Counted from the first letter of the stretch, positions 7,584 to 16,797 are shown. The stretch: 60,823 nucleotides of DNA from Saprospiraceae bacterium (GCA_022844565.1 JALHLK010000028.1:1-60823), one strand, 5' to 3'. Numbers and translations are program-made. The notes: generated by a model not told the origin, from the letters alone.

Positions 7584-8855
7584 TTAAAGACCTGTGGCAA
7601 TCGTATTCGTACCTCTTTGACCAGTCAACTGCTGTCTTATTGCCAATTGTCGATATGCATCAATCGGGTGAATAGCGGCATTTTTACGTTTTCTAACTTC
7701 TGCAATCAAAGGACGTAAATCTGTTCTGAAAACATCTTGCAATAGTTCTTGAGCTAAGACCACATCACTATTTTCTCGCGCAGATTCTAATTGATCATGA
7801 TCTAATACCAATGCTTGTGCATATGCCAAAAGGATGGCTTCTAGTGATTGAATCAAGTCCTCGAGTGGGTCTTTGATGTTATGGCTTGCGTCTATCATCC
7901 AAGCTGGTGATGGGTTTTGTAGATCATTTTTCATCCCATAGACCAATTCATTAAAAATCAAAAAGAGTTGATAGGGTTTGATACTTCCTACTGTCAAGTC
8001 ATCATCTCCATACTTCGAATCGTTAAAGTGAAAACCACCCAATTTCCCTTTGGACATCAAAGTTGAAACAATATACTCTATGTTGGTATTAGGCAAGTGA
8101 TGGCCAAGATCAACTAAAGTATATGCCCTATCGCCACATTCATTGGCTAGCATAAATGAAGTGCCCCAATCTTGTATAACTGTGTGGTAAAAATTAGGTT
8201 CATACGGCTTGTACTCTATAAACATGCTCCAATCGGAGGGCATCGATGAGTAAATACTTTTTAAAGAATCCGCTGTATGTTGTAGTGCTTTTCTGAAATT
8301 GACTTGTCCAGGGAAATTACTTCCATCTGCCAACCATACCGTAATCGATTTAGACCCCAGTTGCTCCCCTATTTTCACAACTTCCATGTTATGTTGTATG
8401 GCCAAGTCTCTACTGTCTTTATGAATACTGGATAGCGATCCGTATTTATAAGAAAATGGTTGATCCTTTTGATCTTGAAAAGTATTGCTATTAACTGCAT
8501 CGAATATTAAACCATTTGCTACGGCTAATTGCTGAATAGCCGCAACATCTTTAGGTATATCCCAAGGAATATGTAAGGAAATAGCTCCTGCACAACCTGT
8601 CAGTGAGTGGATTGTACCCACATCATTAATTTTATCTTCTAAAGAACCTGGCTCTCCTCCTATGGAAAATCTGCCGAACCTTGTTCCGCCTGCACCTAAA
8701 GCCCAAGAAGGGATGGCACATTGAAATTCTGCAAGTTTTGCTATTATGTTCTCTACGTCAACACCCTTGTTTGTTAAATTTTCAGCCAAAAAATCAAAAG
8801 AAGTCTTGTGGTTTTTTGCCTTGGTAATATTTATTTCAGAAATTGAATTTTTCAT
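7584..8855 (-). CDS. rhaI: L-rhamnose isomerase (Pseudomonas stutzeri / RhaI type)
   Basis: 423 residues, a TIM-barrel sugar isomerase. It shows family features: CAIPSWALGAGGTRFGRF near residue 50, the metal-ligand regions FIEYKPYEPNFYHT and LVDLGHHLPNTNIEY, and GGFHFNDSKYGDDDL. It is distinct from the E. coli RhaA family and belongs to the broader-specificity isomerases found in Bacteroidota and Gram-positives. The expected reaction is L-rhamnose to L-rhamnulose, metal dependent and cytoplasmic. It lies 38 nt downstream of the aldolase/dehydrogenase and 4 nt upstream of the kinase, so it is the middle gene of one operon. Confidence 0.87.
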   Translation of the reverse strand: MKNSISEINITKAKNHKTSFDFLAENLTNKGVDVENIIAKLAEFQCAIPSWALGAGGTRFGRFSIGGEPGSLEDKINDVGTIHSLTGCAGAISLHIPWDIPKDVAAIQQLAVANGLIFDAVNSNTFQDQKDQPFSYKYGSLSSIHKDSRDLAIQHNMEVVKIGEQLGSKSITVWLADGSNFPGQVNFRKALQHTADSLKSIYSSMPSDWSMFIEYKPYEPNFYHTVIQDWGTSFMLANECGDRAYTLVDLGHHLPNTNIEYIVSTLMSKGKLGGFHFNDSKYGDDDLTVGSIKPYQLFLIFNELVYGMKNDLQNPSPAWMIDASHNIKDPLEDLIQSLEAILLAYAQALVLDHDQLESARENSDVVLAQELLQDVFRTDLRPLIAEVRKRKNAAIHPIDAYRQLAIRQQLTGQRGTNTIATGL

Positions 8856-8893
8856 TATGTTGCTTATTGATTTGATTAAAATCTAAAAAATTA

Positions 8894-10987
8894 TTAACGA
8901 GTGAATGCTGCTGCCATCCCACCATCTACATTGATTATATTACCTGTAGATTTCTTTAACAATAATAATGAAAATACACCATCAGCAATGTCTTCTGGAA
9001 AAATAATTTCATTCATTAGATTTCTCTTTGCATAATAAGCCGGTAACTCTTCTACTGTAATACCATAAGCTTTAGCTCTACCTTCTGCCCACGCTCCTTC
9101 CCATATTTTAGAACCTACGATTACACCATCAGGATTTACCGTATTTACCCGTATTTTTTTAGGACCCAATTCAGCTGCCAATAATCTGACCATATGTTGT
9201 TGACCCGCTTTAGCCGTACCATATGCCACATTGTTAGGTCCTGACACCAGTCCATTTTTACTCGCAATGCTAATCAAGTCACCACCCAAGTTCTGCTTAT
9301 CCATAATTTTCACAGCAGTTTGTGCTAATAAAAACTGACCTTTGACCAATACATCTTGCAAGATATTCCAGTCTTGTAAAGAAGTATCCGCCAGTGGTTT
9401 TGAAATAGCCAATCCTGCTGAATGTACTACAATGTCTATTCCTCCATAGGTAATACAAGCTAATTTTATTGCTTCTTCAATGCTTTGTTGATCGGTTACA
9501 TTGCAAGATGTTGCTGCAGCTGTATCATACCCTAATTTAGCCGCACTTTCTTTTACCGTATCTAAGTTGAGATCAGTATAAATTACGTTTGCCCCTTCTT
9601 TTACCAATTTATCGGCAATGGCTTTGCCAATACCGCCTCCAGCACCTGTTACTAAAGCTACCTTTCTACTCAAAGGCTTTTCTTTAGGCATTCGTTGCAG
9701 TTTGGCCTCTTCGAGCAACCAGTATTCTATATCAAAAGCTTCTTGTCGAGGCAATGATGTATATTCAGAAATCGCCTCAGAACCTCTCATCACATTGATG
9801 GCATTGATATAAAATTCTGATGCTACTCTCGCGGTCTGCTTATTCTTTGCAAAAGAAAACATCCCTACCCCTGGCCAAAGGATGATTACAGGATTTGGGT
9901 CTCGCATGGCAGGACTATTACTTCGCTTATGATTTTCGTAATATGATGTATATTCTTTTCTGTATCCTTCAAAGAGAGGTATCAATTCTAGTTTAATTTC
10001 TTCCGTGCTTTTGCTGGAAACATCATGGTCCAGTCTGATTACAAGTGGTTGTATCTTTGTGCGGAGAAAGTGGTCAGGACATGATGTACCCAGTGGAGCC
10101 AGTTTATCCAAATCTTCGCTGTTGATAAATTCAAGTACTTTTTCATTATCCGTAAAATGGCCAATCATAGGTTGATAACTACTGCATAAACCTCGTAAAA
10201 TTGGAATTAATGAAGTGGCTAATTCTTTTCTCTCTTCTGGTTTGACTGATTCCATTACTTGCCCACCAAATACGGGTCTCACTTTTCCTTCTCTAGAATT
10301 GATATACTCAGAAGCCATTTCTATCACCTCAAGGCTATTCATATAACACTCATAAGAAGTGTCACCCCAAGTGAATAATCCATGACTTCCTAAGATGATG
10401 CCCCTACTATTTGGATTCTTAGCCAACGTTTCCTCGAGTTGAAGGCCAAGATCAAAGCCTGGCCGCTGCCAAGGAACCCACCCCATGGTATCGCCCCAAA
10501 TTTCTTTAGCTATGGCCTCACCATCTTTCGCAGCAGCAATACTTATGAGCGCATCGGGATGTAAGTGGTCAATGTGTTTGAACGGTAACAAACCATGTAG
10601 AGGCGTGTCAATCGAAGGTGCCGCACTTTCTAAATCATGCAAACAATGGTAAAACAAACCCACCATCTCGTCTTCATGTTCCAAACCACGATAGATGTTT
10701 TTCAAAGATCTGAGCCTAGAAGTATATAGGCCAGCGATACCTTTTCGTGTCAAAGTTCCAATATCACCACCTGAACCCTTAACCCACATGACCTCTTCTT
10801 CTTGTCCAGTCAATGGATTGACCTCCATCGTTTTGCAGCTTGTATTACCTCCACCATAATTGGTGATGCGCAGATCAGCACCCAATATATTAGACCGGTA
10901 TAAAAACAATGCTATCTGATCCTTTCCTAGAGATGCCGCCTTATGCTCATCCCAGAGATAGCTTACGTAGTTAAATGACTTTATCAT
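8894..10987 (-). CDS. rhaEW: bifunctional rhamnulose-1-phosphate aldolase / lactaldehyde dehydrogenase
   Basis: 697 residues from the ATG at 10987. The open frame extends to 11086, but a -7 element (11018-11011) lies inside that extension and family homology begins at IKSFNYVSYLWDEHKAA. The N-terminal class II aldolase part (about 1-420) shows NYGGGNTSCK, HLHPDALI and ILGSHGLFTWGD, which supply zinc-binding histidines. The C-terminal short-chain dehydrogenase (about 440-697) has the NAD motif TGAGGGIG and the catalytic Y-x3-K in VAYGTAKAG. In other bacteria such RhaE-RhaW fusions cleave L-rhamnulose 1-phosphate to DHAP and L-lactaldehyde and oxidise the aldehyde to L-lactate. First gene of the rhamnose operon. 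Confidence 0.88.
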   Translation of the reverse strand: MIKSFNYVSYLWDEHKAASLGKDQIALFLYRSNILGADLRITNYGGGNTSCKTMEVNPLTGQEEEVMWVKGSGGDIGTLTRKGIAGLYTSRLRSLKNIYRGLEHEDEMVGLFYHCLHDLESAAPSIDTPLHGLLPFKHIDHLHPDALISIAAAKDGEAIAKEIWGDTMGWVPWQRPGFDLGLQLEETLAKNPNSRGIILGSHGLFTWGDTSYECYMNSLEVIEMASEYINSREGKVRPVFGGQVMESVKPEERKELATSLIPILRGLCSSYQPMIGHFTDNEKVLEFINSEDLDKLAPLGTSCPDHFLRTKIQPLVIRLDHDVSSKSTEEIKLELIPLFEGYRKEYTSYYENHKRSNSPAMRDPNPVIILWPGVGMFSFAKNKQTARVASEFYINAINVMRGSEAISEYTSLPRQEAFDIEYWLLEEAKLQRMPKEKPLSRKVALVTGAGGGIGKAIADKLVKEGANVIYTDLNLDTVKESAAKLGYDTAAATSCNVTDQQSIEEAIKLACITYGGIDIVVHSAGLAISKPLADTSLQDWNILQDVLVKGQFLLAQTAVKIMDKQNLGGDLISIASKNGLVSGPNNVAYGTAKAGQQHMVRLLAAELGPKKIRVNTVNPDGVIVGSKIWEGAWAEGRAKAYGITVEELPAYYAKRNLMNEIIFPEDIADGVFSLLLLKKSTGNIINVDGGMAAAFTR

Positions 10988-11010
10988 ATTATTCTTTGAA
11001 TTTGTGTTGT

Positions 11011-11018
11011 CAAAAATA
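11011..11018 (-). promoter_or_regulatory. -7 element of the rhamnose operon
   Basis: TATTTTTG on the minus strand, 23 nt upstream of the ATG at 10987. It matches TAnnTTTG, but no TTG is present at the expected -33 distance. Its position inside the longest frame supports the shorter start of the aldolase/dehydrogenase. Confidence 0.4.
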
Positions 11019-11168
11019 GTTAATGGTGTAAAAGTAATGGGATTTTTGGAGAAGGGTGTTCTGTTGTATTCTGTTTTGTTATGCACGCTTCACACTATTA
11101 TGTCGATAATTATGTGAATTTTTACATTTTTATTGACTTAATAATGAGTTTTAGCACATTTTTATTGA

Positions 11169-11384
11169 ATTAAAAAAAGCTCTTCAGAAGTAGATTTTTT
11201 AATTCAAAATGATGGTCATATCACTGTTATTGAGGTGAAATCAGGTGAAAGTGTACGATCAAGGAGTTTTGTTGAATTTTATAAAAAATACCAATTGCCC
11301 TCTGTTAGATTTTCTTCCGTGCCTTATCAAAAAAATGATTGGATGGAAAATATCCCTCTTTATGGAGTTGTGGTTTTAAAATGA
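11169..11384 (+). pseudogene. C-terminal remnant of a DUF4143 AAA ATPase
   Basis: An open stretch of about 70 codons without a start codon ends at TGA 11384. It contains SSEVDFLIQNDG and ITVIEVKSGESVRSRSFVEF, the E-V-D-F and I-E-V-K-S-G signature at the C-terminus of DUF4143 ATPases, and ends with a typical VPLYG-like closure. An in-frame TGA lies just before it and nothing ATPase-like precedes it. It is a different subfamily from the intact ATPase at 4886-6082, whose C-terminus lacks this signature. Confidence 0.7.
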
Positions 11385-11543
11385 ATAATCTCATAAATTT
11401 TTAAAATGGTTAATTTGTATTTGATAATTTTACTCTTGGAATTGAATTGAAAATAAGGACCAAATAGAATTATTTACTATTATTACGTTTACATCCTTTG
11501 CATAGCATATTTTTTCTATTTTTATCCTTAAAATTAAAACATC
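11385..11543 (+). other. AT-rich leader region of the SUMF1-type gene
   Basis: About 160 bp of AT-rich sequence between the ATPase remnant and the next plus-strand gene. I see no clear -33/-7 pair and no hairpin worth naming. Confidence 0.3.
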
Positions 11544-12563
11544 TTGATCACTAAACATATATTCATTATCCTCCTTACCCTATTTGCCATAGGCTGTAAA
11601 GAGGTAGCGCCTTCGTTACCTGCTCCCAAGGGCATGGTCTTTATCCCTTCTGGAACTTTGAAAATGGGAGGTAACAATGATCAGGCTTCACCAAATGAAT
11701 ACCCGCAGCATGATGTGGAAATTGCTTCATTTTTTATGGATGAAACAGAGGTGACCAATGCAATGTTTGAGGAATTTATAAATGCAACTAGCTATATTAC
11801 GGTAGCAGAACGTGCAATAGAATGGGATAGCATGGCTAAGCAACTTCCACCTGACACTCCCAAACCAGCCGATAGTCTTTTACAGCCTGGAGCTTTGGTT
11901 TTTATACTGACTAGTCAGCCTGTACCGCTTAATAATCCTAGTCTTTGGTGGAGGTGGGTCATTGGTGCTAATTGGAGGCATCCACTTGGTCCTGATAGTG
12001 ACATCATTGGCAAGGAGAATCATCCTGTAGTCCAAATAGCGTGGGAGGATGCTGTAGCATATTGTGATTGGGCGGGCAAAAGATTGCCTACCGAGGCCGA
12101 ATGGGAATGGGCAGCTAGAGGAGGACTAAAAGAGATGATCTATCCATGGGGGAATGAAGATGTAAATACCTCGACAAAGCCATTGGCCAATTTTTTTCAA
12201 GGTATTTTCCCTTACCAAGATACAGGTAAAGATGGATTTATGGGCATAGCATCAGTAAAAACTTTTGCACCCAATAAATACGGGCTTTATGACATGGCTG
12301 GTAATGTGTGGGAATGGTGCAATGACTGGCTTGTAGAAGACTTTTATACCTCACCAATGGCCAAAGTACCAAATACCAAAGGACCTGAGAATCCAAATTT
12401 AGACTACAATGCAGGTATGACCTATCAGAAAGTAGTGAGAGGAGGATCTTTTTTATGTACAGACCAATATTGTTCTGGCTATCGGAATGCTAGAAGAATG
12501 GGGTCTACTGCTGATACGGGTTTGAATCATACGGGATTTAGGTGTGTGAAGGATGTGAAATAA
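11544..12563 (+). CDS. SUMF1/formylglycine-generating-enzyme-like lipoprotein
   Basis: 339 residues. The start is the TTG at 11544: an in-frame TAA lies 9 nt upstream (11535-11537) and the next ATG (11634) would remove the signal peptide. The N-terminus is a lipoprotein signal (LLTLFAIGC, cysteine near residue 18). The remainder is the FGE-sulfatase fold: GMVFIPSGTLKMGG, FFMDETEVTNAMFEEFI, WAARGG, YDMAGNVWEWCNDW and a final RGGSFLC with TGFRC. Some of the cysteines used by true formylglycine-generating enzymes may be present, but no sulfatase is nearby, so a structural or binding role on the cell envelope is as likely as catalysis. It converges on the CoA-transferase with an 18-bp gap. Confidence 0.82.
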   Translation: MITKHIFIILLTLFAIGCKEVAPSLPAPKGMVFIPSGTLKMGGNNDQASPNEYPQHDVEIASFFMDETEVTNAMFEEFINATSYITVAERAIEWDSMAKQLPPDTPKPADSLLQPGALVFILTSQPVPLNNPSLWWRWVIGANWRHPLGPDSDIIGKENHPVVQIAWEDAVAYCDWAGKRLPTEAEWEWAARGGLKEMIYPWGNEDVNTSTKPLANFFQGIFPYQDTGKDGFMGIASVKTFAPNKYGLYDMAGNVWEWCNDWLVEDFYTSPMAKVPNTKGPENPNLDYNAGMTYQKVVRGGSFLCTDQYCSGYRNARRMGSTADTGLNHTGFRCVKDVK

Positions 12564-12581
12564 TATTATTCTCTTCATATA

Positions 12582-13868
12582 TTAAAACACCTGAAACCGC
12601 TCAAAACATGCCTTCTCCAATGCCTCTCTATCATCAGGATGGGCAATGTTAATTAAAGCCTTTGCTCTTTGTCTTAAGTTTTTACCGTACAAATATGCCA
12701 CTCCATACTCCGTTACGATATAATGGGCATGTGCTCTTGTAGCTACAACACCGGCACCTTGTTTTAAATATGGTACTATTCGTGGTATGCCTTTGTTAGT
12801 TCTTGAGGGTAATGCTATGATAGGTTTTCCTCCTTCACTTAATGCGGCACCACGTAAAAAGTCCATTTGTCCTCCTACCCCACTAAATTGGAATGTACCT
12901 ATTGAATCAGAACATATCTGCCCAGTCAAATCAACCTCAACAGCACTATTTATAGCTACTACTCTAGGATTTCTTTTGATCACATGTGGATCATTGACAT
13001 AGCCAATATCTAAGAAAGTGAAGGCAGGATTGTCATCAATATAATCATACAACGCTCTACTACCGACTGCAAAACCAGTAACTATTTTGTTGGGATGAAT
13101 CGCTTTATACTTATTGGTCACTATGTCATTGTCAAATAGATTGATAATTCCGTTAGATAACATCTCCGTATGTATTCCTAGGTCCTTGTGATTGGTCAGA
13201 CAATTTAACACTGCATCAGGGATCGCTCCAATTCCCATTTGTAGCGTGCTACGATCTTCAATTAATTCTGCCACAAATTCACCAATTTTAATATCTTCAG
13301 GGCCAACTTTACTTCCATAATTGGCCTCGTGCAATGGTTGTTCACAGTAAATCATAGCATCAAATCTCTTGGTATGTATCAATCCATCGCCGTGCGTTCT
13401 TGGAACATTTGGATTGACTTGCGCTATAACTTTTTTAGCTGTATTAACAGCCGCCCTTGCAATGTCTACAGAGACACCCATAGAACAATATCCGTGTTTG
13501 TCTGGTGGAGATACTTGTATGATAGCAACATCAATTGGAAGTACGTTGCGTTTGAAAAGTTCGGGAATTTCACTTAAAAATATAGGTACATAATCTGCCC
13601 TACCTTCATTAACCGATTTTCGTATGGGTTCAGATACAAAAAGTGAGTTGATTTTAAATGATTTTTCATACTCGGGCTTATTCACATATATATCACCCAA
13701 AACGGTAATAAAAACCAACTCTACGTCATTAAATTTTTCAAAATTGTCAGCTAAATGTTTAAAAATATTGGTAGGTGTTTGTGCGCTTCCGTGCAAAAAC
13801 ACCCTATCACCACTTTTAATGAGCGACAATGCTTGTTCAGGTGTAGTGTATGTAATAGGTATTCTCAT
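12582..13868 (-). CDS. acetyl-CoA hydrolase / 4-hydroxybutyrate CoA-transferase family enzyme
   Basis: 428 residues, normal length for the Cat2/AbfT family. Visible features are the N-terminal SGDRVFLHGSAQTP, VDVAIIQVSPPDKHGYCSMGVS, LQMGIGAIPDAVL, and near the C-terminus FSGVGGQMDFLRGA, ALPSRTNKGIPRIV and a YGVAYLYGKNLRQRA closure. The family moves CoA between short-chain acids through a glutamyl-CoA intermediate, typically acetyl-CoA with butyrate, succinate or 4-hydroxybutyrate. The acid used cannot be read from the sequence. The gene is alone on its strand between the SUMF1-type gene and the cytochrome. Confidence 0.85.
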   Translation of the reverse strand: MRIPITYTTPEQALSLIKSGDRVFLHGSAQTPTNIFKHLADNFEKFNDVELVFITVLGDIYVNKPEYEKSFKINSLFVSEPIRKSVNEGRADYVPIFLSEIPELFKRNVLPIDVAIIQVSPPDKHGYCSMGVSVDIARAAVNTAKKVIAQVNPNVPRTHGDGLIHTKRFDAMIYCEQPLHEANYGSKVGPEDIKIGEFVAELIEDRSTLQMGIGAIPDAVLNCLTNHKDLGIHTEMLSNGIINLFDNDIVTNKYKAIHPNKIVTGFAVGSRALYDYIDDNPAFTFLDIGYVNDPHVIKRNPRVVAINSAVEVDLTGQICSDSIGTFQFSGVGGQMDFLRGAALSEGGKPIIALPSRTNKGIPRIVPYLKQGAGVVATRAHAHYIVTEYGVAYLYGKNLRQRAKALINIAHPDDREALEKACFERFQVF

Positions 13869-13913
13869 ATTCCTTTTGTTAAATTTCTAGCAAAGAAATA
13901 GCAAATAATTATT

Positions 13914-13933
13914 TGATTTCATGATCTAAATCA
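13914..13933. promoter_or_regulatory. Crp/Fnr-like dyad upstream of the CoA-transferase
   Basis: TGATTT and AAATCA arms with an 8-bp spacer lie about 45 bp upstream of the CoA-transferase start. The shape resembles Crp/Fnr half-sites, but the arms are AT-rich and could arise by chance. Confidence 0.25.
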
Positions 13934-14001
13934 CCCAATATACGAATTTATATCAACATAATTACGGGTAATGTATAAATAATTTGGCTACGTTACTAGT
14001 A

Positions 14002-15186
14002 TTAACGTACTTCAAATTGATATTCTTTATCAAATACAGATATCATTCGAGGGTACTCATCGCCTAATTTATTATAGGCTGCGGTCTTTTCGTCCATGCG
14101 ATGTTTAGTTACTTTTGTAATAATCTTGTACTGGCCCTTTTGCTGGATATTTGTATCCAATTTGTAGTATCTTTCCTCACCAGGGTTCATATTATTATCT
14201 CCAATTTTTTTTGCAACTGGATACCATTCCCAAGTTTCACCAATTCTTTCTTGAAGTTTCTTGATTTCTTTACCTGTCACCATATCAATTATCGCAATAT
14301 TAATAAGGTAAAATCTTTCTGGATCACCAGAAGGCAATCTATGACCTGCATACTCATTGACTAATCGCAATTGATAGGATATCGGTTCATTTGCTTTATA
14401 ATTTTTTGAAGGTACTTCATCATAAAAAGCCATACCAGAAAGGCCTTTTGACTCTACACCTTTCCGCTTCGGTATCCCACTCCCTGCAAACCAATGACGG
14501 TGACTTGTTCTTTTGCCCATACCTGGCATCAATTCACGTGTCAATGTATCCATGTGGCATGAGATACAGTTTTTCTTTCCGTAAAAAGGACTTGCCTTCC
14601 ACTCATCTCCCGTTTCAAAAGTACAAACCAATTCAGGTGTGACCACTGCAGTTGCATTGTGACAAGTGATACAAAGGGTCTCATTCAAGAATAATGGATC
14701 TTTTTTTACCTTGTGTGGGGCTTTATCGCTGCCTATTGTACCGATGATAGCACCATCGCGCACATGACAGGTAGCACAACTGATGCCTTCCATTTGAAAA
14801 GCTTTATCAAATTTTGGATTCTTCTCTTTCACCGGTTTATAGATGTCGCCTCCACGAAGTCCTGTCACTATTTCTTCTTGCTGATTCTGAAGAGGGATGT
14901 GGCAATTGATACATAAAAATGGACTTGTTTCTTTTCTTAACTCAGCCTGAAATTGCAAATCTGTCCACGCGTGTGCGTGCGTAGAAATTTTCCATTCTTC
15001 ATAATGAGATTGATGACAAACGCCACAATCTTGAGCTTTGATTCCTACTAAACCTTCGGGAACCTCTTGATGTGGCACAGCCTTCTCCCAAGATTCCTTC
15101 AATGGAACAATATCCTCTTGGCATGATGCATACATTAAAATTATAGATATTATTAGTACAGAAAGTAGTAAAATACTTTTTTTCAT
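14002..15186 (-). CDS. five-heme cytochrome c lipoprotein (cytochrome c554-like)
   Basis: About 394 residues from the ATG at 15186, chosen because AAAAGGAG (15198-15191) is a strong ribosome binding site for it and MKKSILLLSVLIISIILMYASC is a clean lipoprotein signal. Five CxxCH heme motifs follow in order: CGVCH, CINCH, CATCH, CITCH and CISCH, all in the first 215 residues. The remaining C-terminal half is a beta-rich domain without hemes. The arrangement resembles cytochrome c554 and related multiheme electron carriers. It should sit on the outer face of a membrane in the periplasm and pass electrons. Donor and acceptor are unknown. A 7-bp stem overlaps its stop codon (13989-14009). Confidence 0.82.
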   Translation of the reverse strand: MKKSILLLSVLIISIILMYASCQEDIVPLKESWEKAVPHQEVPEGLVGIKAQDCGVCHQSHYEEWKISTHAHAWTDLQFQAELRKETSPFLCINCHIPLQNQQEEIVTGLRGGDIYKPVKEKNPKFDKAFQMEGISCATCHVRDGAIIGTIGSDKAPHKVKKDPLFLNETLCITCHNATAVVTPELVCTFETGDEWKASPFYGKKNCISCHMDTLTRELMPGMGKRTSHRHWFAGSGIPKRKGVESKGLSGMAFYDEVPSKNYKANEPISYQLRLVNEYAGHRLPSGDPERFYLINIAIIDMVTGKEIKKLQERIGETWEWYPVAKKIGDNNMNPGEERYYKLDTNIQQKGQYKIITKVTKHRMDEKTAAYNKLGDEYPRMISVFDKEYQFEVR

Positions 15187-15314
15187 TTGACTCCTTTTAA
15201 TAATAGTAGGATTAAAACGCAAAATTCTACTTTTCGTTTTAATTTATGTGATACAATTGTTACCAAGAAACTATAAAGAAATGACATATCCAATTTTTTT
15301 TATGTTAAAGCCTA

Positions 15315-15354
15315 TTTTTTAGAGCTAGTAGCTAACAGTTCAAAGCTCATAGCT
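15315..15354. repeat. word-repeat tail after mqnD
   Basis: A short run of AGCTA-like words (GAGCTAGTAGCTAACAG, then AGCTCATAGCTTC) fills the 40 bp directly after the mqnD stop codon. In the gene sense it reads as GCTATGAGCT words. It is one of several such stop-codon-linked tails in this window. Confidence 0.5.
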
Positions 15355-16182
15355 TCAGATAAATATTGGCTCCACAATCTTACGCTCGGGAAATCTAGCT
15401 GCAATTTCTGCAAACAAAAGAGCAGCTGCCTTTTTACCCAAATCACCGACATCCAATGAAAACTCATTCACATATAAGTTGATATGGGACATCATGACTT
15501 CACCATCCATTTCTTGGGCATAATTCTTGGCATATTCTAAGATTTCGGCGGGGTGATTGTTTGCATAAAGGATACTTTGTCTTATGCTTTCATTGATTCG
15601 CTCCTTCGACTCCTTTGGTAAACTTCTTTTTATGGCAATGCCCCCTAATGGCAGAGGACTGCTTGTCTTTGACTCCCAATATTCACCTAAATCCATCACT
15701 TTATGCAGCCCCTTTTGCTGATAGGTAAACCTTGATTCATGGATGATGAGCCCAAAATCTACTTCACCATTGAGTACGGCAGATTCTATATCAGAAAAAA
15801 GATATTCTACTTTGTTTTTACATTCTGGAAGTGCCATCGTCAATAACAAATTTGCTGTGGTATTCACTCCGGGAATGGCAATTTTTGATGAAGGGTCTGG
15901 TATCTTACCTTCTTGATTTGTCACCAATAATGGCCCGCAATTTTTACCCAAAGCCCCACCCGCAGTCAATAGTTGATAGTGTTCGGATATTCTACTGTAT
16001 GCAAAATAGCTTATCTTAATGACGTCGAGTTTTTGTTCTAGAGCAGCTAAATTTAGATACTCGACATCTTGAAAATGACAGTCGTCTATTTTAACATCAC
16101 TTTCTATCCAATGATTGATTAAGGCACCAAAAATGTAGGTGTCATTTGGACAAGGGGAGATACCTAGGGAGAAATTGTTCAT
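15355..16182 (-). CDS. mqnD: 1,4-dihydroxy-6-naphthoate synthase, futalosine menaquinone pathway
   Basis: 275 residues, the usual size. The family start LGISPCPNDTYIFGALI is at the N-terminus, followed by a periplasmic-binding-protein-like two-lobe fold with DVIKISYFAY, ALGKNCGPLLV, IPGVNTTANLLL, VDFGLIIHESRFTY and LPLGGIAIKR. The enzyme acts on cyclic dehypoxanthinyl futalosine to give 1,4-dihydroxy-6-naphthoate in the cytoplasm. No other mqn gene is in the window. A -7 element TATATTTG (16195-16188) lies 5 nt upstream of the ATG, so the transcript should be almost leaderless. Confidence 0.9.
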   Translation of the reverse strand: MNNFSLGISPCPNDTYIFGALINHWIESDVKIDDCHFQDVEYLNLAALEQKLDVIKISYFAYSRISEHYQLLTAGGALGKNCGPLLVTNQEGKIPDPSSKIAIPGVNTTANLLLTMALPECKNKVEYLFSDIESAVLNGEVDFGLIIHESRFTYQQKGLHKVMDLGEYWESKTSSPLPLGGIAIKRSLPKESKERINESIRQSILYANNHPAEILEYAKNYAQEMDGEVMMSHINLYVNEFSLDVGDLGKKAAALLFAEIAARFPERKIVEPIFI

Positions 16183-16311
16183 GTTATCAAATATAAGGGT
16201 AAAATTAATAGAACATAAAATTAAATATATTAAACAAGATCAAGTTGACAACGCTCTTCAAATGATTCATTCATTTGCTATTATAGTAAAAACGATTCAA
16301 TTTTTTATGTA

Positions 16312-16797
16312 TTAAATTAATTGATCTGGTTCAAAATTTTTATTCACTACAAAAGTCTGGTTTATTTTATCATGCCATCCCTGTTTGTTTTTATCAAATA
16401 AAATCCAAATGAAACCCAATGAAACAATTGCATAAGACAAAATCTTGCTCAAGTTTCTTTGTAGTGATTTTGAAAGTTCCATCCGATTTCCGTTTTCATC
16501 AACAACTTTTATTCCCATCATGGATTTACCAATAGTGCCTTGTTTTTCAGAAGACTCCATAAAAACACAATATACAATCCAAACTAAAATAGAAATGTCT
16601 CTGATCAAATTTCTTTCTTTTAAAAATTTGATCCTTGGTGCAATATTGCTACCTCTATCAAAGTATTCTTTAGCAGTTTGATCAAAATCAAAAAAGAGCA
16701 AAAATATTATAAATACAATTAGACATATCATAACAATATCAATAAAATAAGCAAAAAACCTGTTTGAATTACTCGCTAAATTTTGTCGTATTTCCAT
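16312..16797 (-). CDS. RDD family membrane protein
   Basis: 161 residues with three hydrophobic segments (about 14-36, 65-85 and 125-145). It has the RDD pattern: an N-terminal NRFFAYFIDIVMICLI with the R and D of the name, a central GTIGKSMMGIKVVDENG and a C-terminal WHDKINQTFVV. RDD proteins are small inner-membrane proteins, some linked to ion exchange or stress, mostly without assigned function. It begins 27 nt downstream of the last FG-GAP gene on the same strand and may be the end of that operon. Confidence 0.8.
   Translation of the reverse strand: MEIRQNLASNSNRFFAYFIDIVMICLIVFIIFLLFFDFDQTAKEYFDRGSNIAPRIKFLKERNLIRDISILVWIVYCVFMESSEKQGTIGKSMMGIKVVDENGNRMELSKSLQRNLSKILSYAIVSLGFIWILFDKNKQGWHDKINQTFVVNKNFEPDQLI

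Noticed and set aside
10988-11086. 33-residue N-terminal extension of the rhamnulose-phosphate aldolase
   Set aside because: Contains a -7 element and has no family similarity; the ATG at 10987 fits the conserved start.
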